A DNA stretch of 9,357 nucleotides from an uncultured bacterium (GTDB lineage Bacteria > Cyanobacteriota > Vampirovibrionia > Gastranaerophilales > Gastranaerophilaceae): NCBI GenBank assembly GCA_900549855.1, contig URPS01000063.1, positions 1 to 9,357 on the forward strand, in the 5' to 3' direction. This document shows positions 1 through 5,850 of this stretch, piece after piece. Position 1 is the first letter of the stretch. Each line of letters opens with the position of its first letter. The translations under genes and the position numbers were made by a program. The notes under the pieces are model-generated. The model was not told where the DNA came from, did not search any database, and worked only from the letters and a program-made list of their open reading frames with translations.

Positions 1-28
1 GTCCCGCGTTCGAATCGCGGCAGGCGTA
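1..28 (+). tRNA. 3' end of a tRNA (partial, isotype unknown)
   Basis: Only the 3' part of the tRNA is in the window. Positions 4-8 (CCGCG) pair perfectly with 16-20 (CGCGG) around the T-loop TTCGAAT (9-15), which has the invariant TTC and A. Positions 21-27 (CAGGCGT) form the 3' strand of the acceptor stem and A28 is the discriminator base. CCA is not encoded. The GTC at 1-3 fits the end of a short class I variable loop. The anticodon lies outside the window, so the amino acid cannot be named. An AT-rich, T-rich stretch follows. Confidence 0.85.
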
Positions 29-98
29 TTTTTATTTAAAAAATTATTTTGGACACAAAAATACACATTATACCTAATCTTTGAATATGGGAGTAAAT

Positions 99-1004
99 AT
101 GAAAAAGGTTTTTATTATAGGTCTTTCGTTTATGATAACAAGCATTCCCTGTTTTGCTAAAATAAAAGGTAATATTTTTATTATAGATAATATAACTCCT
201 ATTCAAACAATCAATTCTATATATAACGAACTTTCAAAATCTAAGATTGATAATTTAAAATTAGACGCAAAAAATAATATTGTTTTTACATCTGATGGAA
301 TCATATATTACAAAGCATATCCTAATGATACAAATACAGAATTATATGTGATATCAAACACAACTAGTGCAGCAGAAACAAATCATACAATACAAAATAT
401 TTCATCAAAAACATTTCCACTAAAAGATAAAGACTCTTTGAAAAAATATGAAGATGAATATTTATCTTTTGCAAAAGAAAATCATTTGAATAACAAGATT
501 TCAAATAACAAAACAAATTCTGTTGGGTATAGAGAATACAATCCATACATGGGTAATTTAAGGAATAAAGTAATTGAAAAACAAAAGATATCACAAGATA
601 ATATAGAAATTAAGAGAACTCAATTACAACCAAAATGCAAAGTAAAACATTACGCAAATGAATATGTTTATGAAATAACGAATAACACGGGAAAAGATAT
701 TATAATAAATAGTGTTGCCTCTTCTGAAATCATTGGATTAAGTCAAATTGCAGCATACACAGCAATTCCGAGGGGAATGGACTTTGTTCCTATCTGGGGA
801 TTGGTATATGGTATACAGACTGATTTAGAAAAAAATAAATTTACAAGACCACATCCAATAAACGAAATAATAAAAAACAATTCAACTATGAGAGTTTTAG
901 CTCTTTCCAAAAAAACTGATAACCCTATTGTGAATTTTAATTTCACAATAGATGATAAACAAATAAAATTCATATACGAGCCTAACAATGGAGAAAAATT
1001 ATAA
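99..1004 (+). CDS. Exported protein of unknown function
   Basis: I do not recognise this 301-residue protein. It starts with a clear Sec signal peptide (MKK, hydrophobic core to about residue 17, probable signal peptidase I cut after PCFA at 20/21), so it should act in the periplasm or outside the cell. The mature part is rich in Asn, Lys and Ile. A region around residues 190-300 alternates like beta structure (YEITNNTGKDIIIN) and contains a hydrophobic patch around RGMDFVPIWGLVYGI, so a C-terminal beta domain is possible. I chose ATG 99 over the in-frame TTG at 81 because GGGAG (89-93) lies 5 nt upstream of it and the signal peptide then starts at MKK. The stop overlaps the next start by one base, so the two genes are probably translated together. 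The gene is visibly more AT-rich than the flagellar genes. Confidence 0.8.
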   Translation: MKKVFIIGLSFMITSIPCFAKIKGNIFIIDNITPIQTINSIYNELSKSKIDNLKLDAKNNIVFTSDGIIYYKAYPNDTNTELYVISNTTSAAETNHTIQNISSKTFPLKDKDSLKKYEDEYLSFAKENHLNNKISNNKTNSVGYREYNPYMGNLRNKVIEKQKISQDNIEIKRTQLQPKCKVKHYANEYVYEITNNTGKDIIINSVASSEIIGLSQIAAYTAIPRGMDFVPIWGLVYGIQTDLEKNKFTRPHPINEIIKNNSTMRVLALSKKTDNPIVNFNFTIDDKQIKFIYEPNNGEKL

Positions 1005-1573
1005 TGAAAAAAATTTTGCTTACTTTATTAATTATTTGTTCTTTCGTTAATGTAGCTTTTACAGCAGACGAAGAAGGTGAAATGTATTATAAACGACAAA
1101 TCCAAAATCAAAGATACTTATATAACAATAGCGGACTTGTAAATGCAATCAACAGAGGAGATTCTGAAGTCGTTGAATATTTTATGCAAGCAGGATTTGA
1201 CCCCAATGAAAAATTTTGCAAAGTCCCATTACTAGTATATGCAATGAAAAGCAATAACTATAAAACAATGGAAAGTCTATTGAATCACAAAGCTAATGTT
1301 AATAATGATTGCATGGGTTTACCAATTATTTTCCAAGCAATAAATTATAAAAATTCAGAAGCAGTCAGATTATTAATTCAATATGGTGTAGATGTAAATG
1401 CAAAATATAAAAAAGACACACCAATAAATTATGCCATTCGCAAAAAACAGACTAAAATCGTGGAATTGTTATTAAAAGCAGGCGCAACACCTAATGAAAC
1501 AACTATTAACTTAGTTAGTAAATCAAAAGATGAATACTTAAAATATTTGTTGCAAACGAATTTAAACGATTAG
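1004..1573 (+). CDS. Exported ankyrin-repeat protein
   Basis: This 189-residue protein has a signal peptide (MKKILLTLLI, probable cut near residue 21, FTA/DEE), followed by ankyrin repeats that make up nearly the whole mature chain. Repeats lie at about residues 43-70 (LVNAINRGDSEVVEYFMQAG), 73-101 (LLVYAMKSNNYKTMESLLNH), 106-135 (IIFQAINYKNSEAVRLLIQY) and 138-165 (PINYAIRKKQTKIVELLLKA), with a degenerate cap to about 185. Ankyrin repeats bind other proteins; no catalytic domain is present. The ATG shares its A with the upstream stop codon (TAATG at 1002-1006), and GGAG at 990-993 lies 10 nt before it, so translation is probably coupled to the first gene. A periplasmic partner or regulator of the upstream protein is a reasonable inference, but the binding target is unknown. 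Confidence 0.85.
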   Translation: MKKILLTLLIICSFVNVAFTADEEGEMYYKRQIQNQRYLYNNSGLVNAINRGDSEVVEYFMQAGFDPNEKFCKVPLLVYAMKSNNYKTMESLLNHKANVNNDCMGLPIIFQAINYKNSEAVRLLIQYGVDVNAKYKKDTPINYAIRKKQTKIVELLLKAGATPNETTINLVSKSKDEYLKYLLQTNLND

Positions 1574-1778
1574 TAAAAATTAAGCTTACCTAAACATATT
1601 TTAGGAAAAATACATTTCCTATATTATAGTTTGTTTTTATTATAGTTTACAAGATTTATAAAAATATTTTACATTTTGGTAAACTTTCAATATAACGGTT
1701 CTACTACCATCATCACTGGGGTATTTTTTATATTTAGGATAATTATATAGTCGACTTTATATAAATTATAAACAATAT

Positions 1779-1811
1779 AAAGAGTGCCGCTTAGATTAAG
1801 CGGCACTCTTT
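1779..1811. terminator. Bidirectional hairpin terminator between convergent genes
   Basis: A perfect 15-bp inverted repeat (1779-1793 with 1797-1811) surrounds a 3-nt loop (GAT). The core GAGTGCCGCTTA is GC-rich and the stem is flanked by AAA on one side and TTT on the other. It begins 22 nt after the stop of the - strand porin gene, and it can also end transcription coming from the ankyrin gene on the + strand. The T-tract is short (CTCTTT then ATATTG on the - strand). Confidence 0.8.
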
Positions 1812-1833
1812 GGTTAAACATAATTTTCGAACA

Positions 1834-3072
1834 CTATAACAATATCTGTGTACCGAGCATAACCCTGTGAGAATCTTTACCACCGTCGTTATCACAGAAT
1901 ACATAGTTAAGAATCAATCTTAATCCTTGACCTTTTATAAAGTAGTTCAAGCCAAAAGAATATTCTCTTTTATTATTATGATCAACATTTCTGTCCGGAT
2001 CAAATTGGTCGTATCTTGCCAATACTTGCAATTTTTTAGTCAACATATAACCAACAGTTGTATAAAAACCACTTGCATGCTTATCTACAGAATAGCCGAC
2101 AGGGCCGTTATATCCATTTGCTTGTGCCCATTCAAAGTTTGCCATAAAACGTTTGTATTCATACTGTACGTGAGCACCAACTACACAGAAATTATTATCT
2201 CTATGTCCGGCATCCATACTACCACCGAAAAGTAATTTACCATACTTTCCATCTGTTTTACCCAACGGCTTAATATCAACTCTACCTATAAATTCTGCCC
2301 CTGGGAAAAATTCTTGAAAATACGTATCAGAACTATATACACCGAAATCGTAATCCATAAGGCTATAATTGCCGGAAACTCTTGCGCCGAGTTTACGAAC
2401 AGTACCAAAATTTCTGGATATTTGAGAACGTGCCAAGAATGGTAATACGAATGGTCCGTATGCACCTTCCAAACCTACCGGTGGACGAGAATGACCTACT
2501 AACACTCTATGATGCGGTATTTTGTTCGTTGCTATGTACATATCCGCAAACAAGTTTTGAATGACATTTCTTGATGAAAACGGAGAAATATTAATCATTA
2601 CTCTGAAATCAGCGTTATTATTTTTCAAAAATCCATCATAACCTACGTTAATAGTATTGATATCATAATGGTTTGTTGTGTGTTCGTGTTTTAAGCCATC
2701 ATCATTAAACTGCAAACCAATATCACCGTTATAACCTGCCCATAATTGAGTTCTATCCATAATAGAATCTTCATCAAACTTATGAGTAAAAACTTCCTCT
2801 AACAAATAAGTAGGTTTGTCGTATTTATAAACCTCCAAATGATATACATCTTGAAGTTTTTCTTTCAAACTTTTTTCTTCCGGAGCTTTTTGTTCTGTAA
2901 CAGAAACAGATTGAGGAACTTCTGGCGTAGCAAGTTCTTCTTCCGGTGTTTCAAGAACAACCTCTTCTAATTGCTCAACAGATTTTGTATTATTGTTCTT
3001 TTTTGCAGCCATTACAGGGGCTGATGCTATAAATATTGTAGCCAGTATTACTAGTAAAATCTTCTTTTTCAT
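1834..3072 (-). CDS. Phosphate-selective-type porin (OprO/OprP family) in the outer membrane
   Basis: The protein has 412 residues, the usual size for porins of the OprO/OprP family, which form trimeric 16-stranded barrels for anions. It has a Sec signal peptide (MKKKILLVIL to PVMA, cut near 22), a Glu/Pro-rich linker at about 30-70 (LETPEEELATPEVPQ), and then a barrel region. Family-like stretches are VGHSRPPVGLEG (the loop after an early strand), RKLGARVSGNY, GFYTTVGYMLTKKLQVLARY and the C-terminal YSFGLNYFIKGQGLRLILNY. The last residue is Leu rather than the usual aromatic residue of outer-membrane barrels. No Shine-Dalgarno sequence is visible before the ATG (leader AATATAGTT). The gene lies 71 bp downstream of the FNT channel gene, with a terminator in between, so it probably has its own promoter in the short AT-rich gap. 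Substrate choice (phosphate or another anion) cannot be read from the sequence by eye. Confidence 0.8.
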   Translation of the reverse strand: MKKKILLVILATIFIASAPVMAAKKNNNTKSVEQLEEVVLETPEEELATPEVPQSVSVTEQKAPEEKSLKEKLQDVYHLEVYKYDKPTYLLEEVFTHKFDEDSIMDRTQLWAGYNGDIGLQFNDDGLKHEHTTNHYDINTINVGYDGFLKNNNADFRVMINISPFSSRNVIQNLFADMYIATNKIPHHRVLVGHSRPPVGLEGAYGPFVLPFLARSQISRNFGTVRKLGARVSGNYSLMDYDFGVYSSDTYFQEFFPGAEFIGRVDIKPLGKTDGKYGKLLFGGSMDAGHRDNNFCVVGAHVQYEYKRFMANFEWAQANGYNGPVGYSVDKHASGFYTTVGYMLTKKLQVLARYDQFDPDRNVDHNNKREYSFGLNYFIKGQGLRLILNYVFCDNDGGKDSHRVMLGTQILL

Positions 3073-3097
3073 AACTATATTCTATATTTTTAAATTG

Positions 3098-3133
3098 AAA
3101 AAGACCAACCCTTTTATAAAAAAGAGTTGGTCT
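3098..3133 (-). terminator. Intrinsic terminator of the FNT channel gene
   Basis: On the - strand a stem (3133-3120 with 3115-3102) reads AGACCAACTCTTTT against AAAAGGGTTGGTCT. It contains one U-G pair, which would be a C-A mismatch on the + strand, and has a 4-nt loop. A T-run (3101-3098) follows at once. It starts 10 nt after the FNT stop codon. The wobble pair and T-run show that it is built for the - strand. Confidence 0.85.
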
Positions 3134-3143
3134 AAAATGTAAA

Positions 3144-4019
3144 TTAATGATTGTGGTGATGTCTGTGTTCTTCTCTCAAGTAAGCAGTCCAGAATAAAAG
3201 AACTACGAAAACAAAAGCACCAACGATGTTACCACAAGTTACAGGTAACAAGTTATGCAAGAAGAAACCTTTCCAAGTCATTGTTGCCAATTGGTCTGGA
3301 GTCATACCAGAAGCTGCAACAATTGATGGGAAGTGTTTCATCAATAAACCGTTTGGAATAAAGAACATATTTGCAACACTGTGTTCATAACCTGATGCAA
3401 CGAATGTCATAATTGGGAAGAATATTGCAAAAATCTTACCAATTACACGTTTAGATGTTGAAGCCATGAAGATAGCCAAACAAACTAACCAGTTACAAAG
3501 AATACCTCTAAAGAATGCTTCACCAAAAGTTAAATTAATTTTTGAAAAAGCAGTTTGCATAGCAGTAACACCAACTGCGTCACCGCCATTGTGTCCCATT
3601 CCTGCGCCAAAAATCAAACCTGCAACAAGGATAGAACCAATAAAGTTTGCAATATAAACAATTGTCCAGCTTCTTAATAATTTAAGAAGACTAACTTTCT
3701 TTTCTAATACTGCAAATGTCATCATTACATTACCGGTAAATAATTCTGCGCCTGTTAATGCAACAATCATCAAACCTGTAGCGAATGTCATAGCACCAAT
3801 TAACTTTGTGAAGCCCCAACCCATCATTGAGTCACCGGTCATAACTGTTAATGAAACTTGAGCACCAAATGCAATAAACGCACCGGCTGCTATTGCTAAT
3901 GTAAACATTTTTGTTTTACTAAAATCAGCTTTTCCTGTCATAACACTGTCACTAAGTTCGTGAACAGTGGCACTAGGAGTTAAGCTGTCTTGTGTGGAAA
4001 CAACTTTTTCTTCTTCCAT
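3144..4019 (-). CDS. Formate/nitrite transporter family (FocA/NirC-like) channel
   Basis: This is an inner-membrane channel of the FNT family, pentameric in known members, which passes formate, nitrite or similar monovalent anions. With the start at 4019 it has 291 residues, close to the family length. Six hydrophobic segments are visible. Key motifs are GAELFTGN at 90-97 (omega-loop region with Thr96, corresponding to Thr91 of E. coli FocA), SGYEHSVANM at 209-218 (His213, corresponding to FocA His209), and HNLLPVTCGNIVG at 255-267. The tail is His-rich (EEHRHHHNH), which might bind metal or sense pH. The frame is open 16 codons further upstream, but GGAG and AAGGA precede the ATG at 4019 and the extension is basic and unlike the family. 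Whether it carries formate (focA) or nitrite (nirC) cannot be decided, because no pyruvate formate-lyase or nitrite reductase gene is next to it. Confidence 0.92.
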   Translation of the reverse strand: MEEEKVVSTQDSLTPSATVHELSDSVMTGKADFSKTKMFTLAIAAGAFIAFGAQVSLTVMTGDSMMGWGFTKLIGAMTFATGLMIVALTGAELFTGNVMMTFAVLEKKVSLLKLLRSWTIVYIANFIGSILVAGLIFGAGMGHNGGDAVGVTAMQTAFSKINLTFGEAFFRGILCNWLVCLAIFMASTSKRVIGKIFAIFFPIMTFVASGYEHSVANMFFIPNGLLMKHFPSIVAASGMTPDQLATMTWKGFFLHNLLPVTCGNIVGAFVFVVLLFWTAYLREEHRHHHNH

Positions 4020-4051
4020 TTTTCCTTTTCTCCTATTTATTATTCCTTCTT

Positions 4052-4064
4052 TTTTGCGGCAAAA
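4052..4064. promoter_or_regulatory. Operator-like palindrome upstream of the FNT gene
   Basis: TTTTGCGGCAAAA is a perfect palindrome with 6-bp arms around one base. It lies 32 bp before the chosen ATG of the FNT gene, where promoter or operator elements would be expected. No regulator is identified, and it does not match the FNR consensus (TTGAT-N4-ATCAA). It could also be chance or a small RNA hairpin in the leader. Confidence 0.3.
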
Positions 4065-4230
4065 CAAAACACCCTAAAACCACCGATTTTATTACGGGGT
4101 TACATATCTCAGCCTCTTACTATTTATATTAAAAAAACTATATTGTGTTTTATAATGTTCAGCTTCTAAAAAGAAGTTTTGTACTAAATCCTTTTTGATA
4201 ATATCACCTGAATGTAAAATTTCAAGTATT

Positions 4231-4313
4231 AATTTGAAGTAATTGGTGGGTACGCTATGCCAAGATTGTTTCAAATTCTGCTTACTTGCACAAGCTTTAC
4301 CCACCCTACAATT
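4231..4313. repeat. Hairpin-forming intergenic repeat with GGTGGGTA/TACCCACC arms
   Basis: GGTGGGTA (4245-4252) and TACCCACC (4298-4305) form an 8-bp perfect inverted repeat with 45 nt between the arms. An outer AATT pair (4241-4244 with 4310-4313) lies across a small bulge. A second, competing inverted repeat is AATTTGAA (4231-4238) with TTCAAATT (4270-4277). GTAGGGTGGG...CCCACC words of this kind occur as dispersed repeats in many genomes. An open frame read through it on the - strand has only a GTG start inside the repeat. Confidence 0.5.
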
Positions 4314-4361
4314 TTTAAATATAAACTCGTTTAATTAACGCAATTTATTTTGTCAAGGTAA

Positions 4362-4378
4362 GGTGCATCATATGCACC
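4362..4378. repeat. Short palindrome GGTGCAT-CAT-ATGCACC
   Basis: A 7-bp perfect inverted repeat with a 3-nt loop sits between two other repeat elements. It has no T-run on either side, so it does not look like a normal terminator. It may be a dispersed palindromic repeat or an operator. Confidence 0.5.
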
Positions 4379-4402
4379 ATTAACTATAATTAGCCCCCAC
4401 CC

Positions 4403-4462
4403 GAATTTCTAAGTTTCGCACAGCTCAACTTGAAATTCTACCCTCCCCCTATAAAGGGAGGG
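4403..4462. repeat. Tandem hairpin element (two stem-loops)
   Basis: The first stem pairs GAATTTC-AAGTT (4403-4415, T4410 bulged) with AACTT-GAAATTC (4427-4438) around an 11-nt loop, 12 bp in all. The second pairs CCCTCCC (4441-4447) with GGGAGGG (4456-4462) around CCTATAAA. The GC-rich arms stand out in AT-rich DNA. The pair looks like a structured dispersed repeat that has landed between genes. Confidence 0.55.
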
Positions 4463-4471
4463 AACATGCCA

Positions 4472-4518
4472 ATCTTGTAACTTCAGCCAAGCAGCCGACC
4501 CAATGTCTACGTGCGTAG
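4472..4518 (+). repeat. 47-bp direct repeat, copy 1
   Basis: This copy matches 4581-4627 at 44 of 47 positions: ATCTTGTAACT, four mostly different bases, then an identical 32-bp block (4487-4518) starting CCAAGCAGCCGACCC and ending in the near-palindrome CTACGTGCGTAG. Only two copies are present in the window, and the DNA before each copy differs. Confidence 0.85.
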
Positions 4519-4580
4519 TTAAATACACATTTAATTTGTAGTCTCCCACTTTGAGGCGGAGCCTGTAGCTACGGAATACC

Positions 4581-4627
4581 ATCTTGTAACTACTACCAAG
4601 CAGCCGACCCAATGTCTACGTGCGTAG
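4581..4627 (+). repeat. 47-bp direct repeat, copy 2
   Basis: This is the second copy of the 4472-4518 repeat, 109 bp downstream. The 32-bp core (4596-4627) is identical to that of copy 1. The 62 bp between the copies contain GGCGGAGCCTGTAGCTAC, an additional structured word. The copy ends abruptly at a reading frame that looks like the tail of a lost gene (4628-4714). Confidence 0.85.
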
Positions 4628-4718
4628 CACAAGAAAAAAGGACATATATTAGATGCCCTTAAAAATGGTAAGTATATTAAAATTGTAGACTATATTAATT
4701 CAAAATTGTTTTGATTAC

Positions 4719-4752
4719 ATCTTGCACTCTTCATCCGTGAGGAGTGCAAGAT
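4719..4752. terminator. Hairpin terminator after flgL
   Basis: ATCTTGCACTC (4719-4729) pairs with GAGTGCAAGAT (4742-4752). The stem can extend inward (TCA 4731-4733 with TGA 4738-4740) across one imperfect pair to a TCCG loop. It starts 4 nt after the flgL stop, so it probably ends the flagellar operon. The T-rich tail (ATTTTATT) is on the + strand side, however, so the hairpin is at least as good for a + strand transcript. Confidence 0.7.
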
Positions 4753-4756
4753 TTTA

Positions 4757-5845
4757 TTACATATAATTCAATAAACTCATGTTCATAGAAGCAGAAGTCA
4801 CTTGCATACTTGCTTGATATGCGTATTGAGCCTGCATCCAGTTTGTAATTGCTGTTGTCAAATCAACATCCTTAAGATTTGATAAATATGCAGTTAAGTT
4901 TTCATTATTTGTTTCTAAAGTAGAAGATGTCATTTCTAAACGGTTGTAAACTCCGCCAAATTTTGTTTGTTCTGTAGTGATTGTAGAAAGTGAATCTTTG
5001 AACATATCTAAAGTGGAATTCATTTCCGCATAACCGCCTTCTGTGTCGCCATCAAGAACTTTTTGGATGGAATTGCTTAATTTTTTTAATGCACCCATTA
5101 CTCCGGCATAATCTTCTTTAGCTTTTAAATCACCAACATCACCATTATAAGCTGTACCATTTTCGTACTCATAAGTTTTAGCACCCGCAGCACCAATTTT
5201 TTCAACTACAGTCTTTCCATCGACATCAGTAAATAAATTATTACCATTCGCATCTTGCCCTTGGGCTTTATAATATCCAAACACTTTATCACCTGTAGTA
5301 TTAATAACTTCAAATACTCCATCAGCAACTTCAGTTTGTCTTATATAATCCTTATTTGAATATGGTGTTCCATTATAAATAATGTCACCGTTAGCGTCCA
5401 TCGTATATGGAACGGTTTTTGTATTAGCACCACTAAATATATAATTGTCATCATATTCTGTGTTAGCTAAATCGACCATTGTTTTGGTAATTTCATCAAT
5501 TTCAACTTTTAAAGCTTTTAATGAAGTATCACTATATGTTTGGTTATTAGCTTGAGTAGCTTTATTCCAAGCATTAGAAAGGTAACCATTAGCTAAATCC
5601 ATCAAATCATCCAAGGCGCTTAATTCAGTTTTGGCTAACTCAACATTAGATGAAAAAGTATCCATTTGCCCAAGCTGTCTATTTGTATTTAGAACATTAA
5701 CTGTCGCAATCGGATCATCAGTAATACTTGTAAGTTTGCTACCTGATGCTAATTGTTTAGTTAATTTATTATAGTTACTAAGCTGTTTTTGCATATCAGC
5801 AACTAATTGAGAGTATTTTCCGCTTGTAGAAATTCTGTTTACCAT
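4757..5845 (-). CDS. flgL: Flagellar hook-filament junction protein FlgL (HAP3)
   Basis: FlgL forms the second junction ring between hook and filament and is exported by the flagellar type III system. The N-terminus is characteristic (MVNRISTSGKYSQLVADMQK, LASGSKLTSITDDPIATVNV), followed by the long D0/D1 helices and the turn NYIFSGANT near residue 145. The C-terminal helix has the flagellin-like pattern VDLTTAITNWMQAQYAYQAS and ends in SLLNYM. At 362 residues it is somewhat longer than enterobacterial FlgL; the extra length is a Gly/Asn/Asp-rich outer domain at about 150-245. There are no cysteines, in contrast to FlgK. The gene starts 5 nt after the flgK stop, and its Shine-Dalgarno GGGAGG (5855-5860) lies inside the last flgK codons, so translation should be coupled. 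It is the last gene of the operon. Confidence 0.95.
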   Translation of the reverse strand: MVNRISTSGKYSQLVADMQKQLSNYNKLTKQLASGSKLTSITDDPIATVNVLNTNRQLGQMDTFSSNVELAKTELSALDDLMDLANGYLSNAWNKATQANNQTYSDTSLKALKVEIDEITKTMVDLANTEYDDNYIFSGANTKTVPYTMDANGDIIYNGTPYSNKDYIRQTEVADGVFEVINTTGDKVFGYYKAQGQDANGNNLFTDVDGKTVVEKIGAAGAKTYEYENGTAYNGDVGDLKAKEDYAGVMGALKKLSNSIQKVLDGDTEGGYAEMNSTLDMFKDSLSTITTEQTKFGGVYNRLEMTSSTLETNNENLTAYLSNLKDVDLTTAITNWMQAQYAYQASMQVTSASMNMSLLNYM

Positions 5846-5850
5846 CTAAA

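Noticed and set aside
364..988. - strand open frames opposite the first gene
   Set aside because: They are shadows of the 99-1004 gene, which has a signal peptide and a good ribosome site.
1640..1757. 39-codon - strand frame in the gap after the ankyrin gene (reads YPSDDGSRTVILKVY...)
   Set aside because: It has no Met start and no ribosome site, and it is short enough to occur by chance in AT-rich DNA. The rest of the 1574-1833 gap shows only weak inverted repeats (TAGGAAA/TTTCCTA at 1602-1621, AGTTTAC/GTAAACT at 1644-1685) and the terminator.
1927..2564. + strand open frames opposite the porin gene
   Set aside because: They are antisense shadows of the porin, which has clear family motifs.
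4092..4304. 70-codon - strand open frame upstream of the FNT gene
   Set aside because: The only start is a GTG inside the GGTGGGTA/TACCCACC repeat, there is no ribosome site and no other Met codon, and the first 20 residues are translated repeat DNA. It may contain an eroded gene end, but I cannot support a CDS.
4409..4612. 67-codon - strand open frame
   Set aside because: It runs straight through the two-stem hairpin and both 47-bp repeats, so it is translated repeat sequence with no recognisable domain.
4472..4627. CRISPR array
   Set aside because: There are only two repeat copies, the unit is 47 bp with a 62-bp unlike interval, and no cas genes are nearby.
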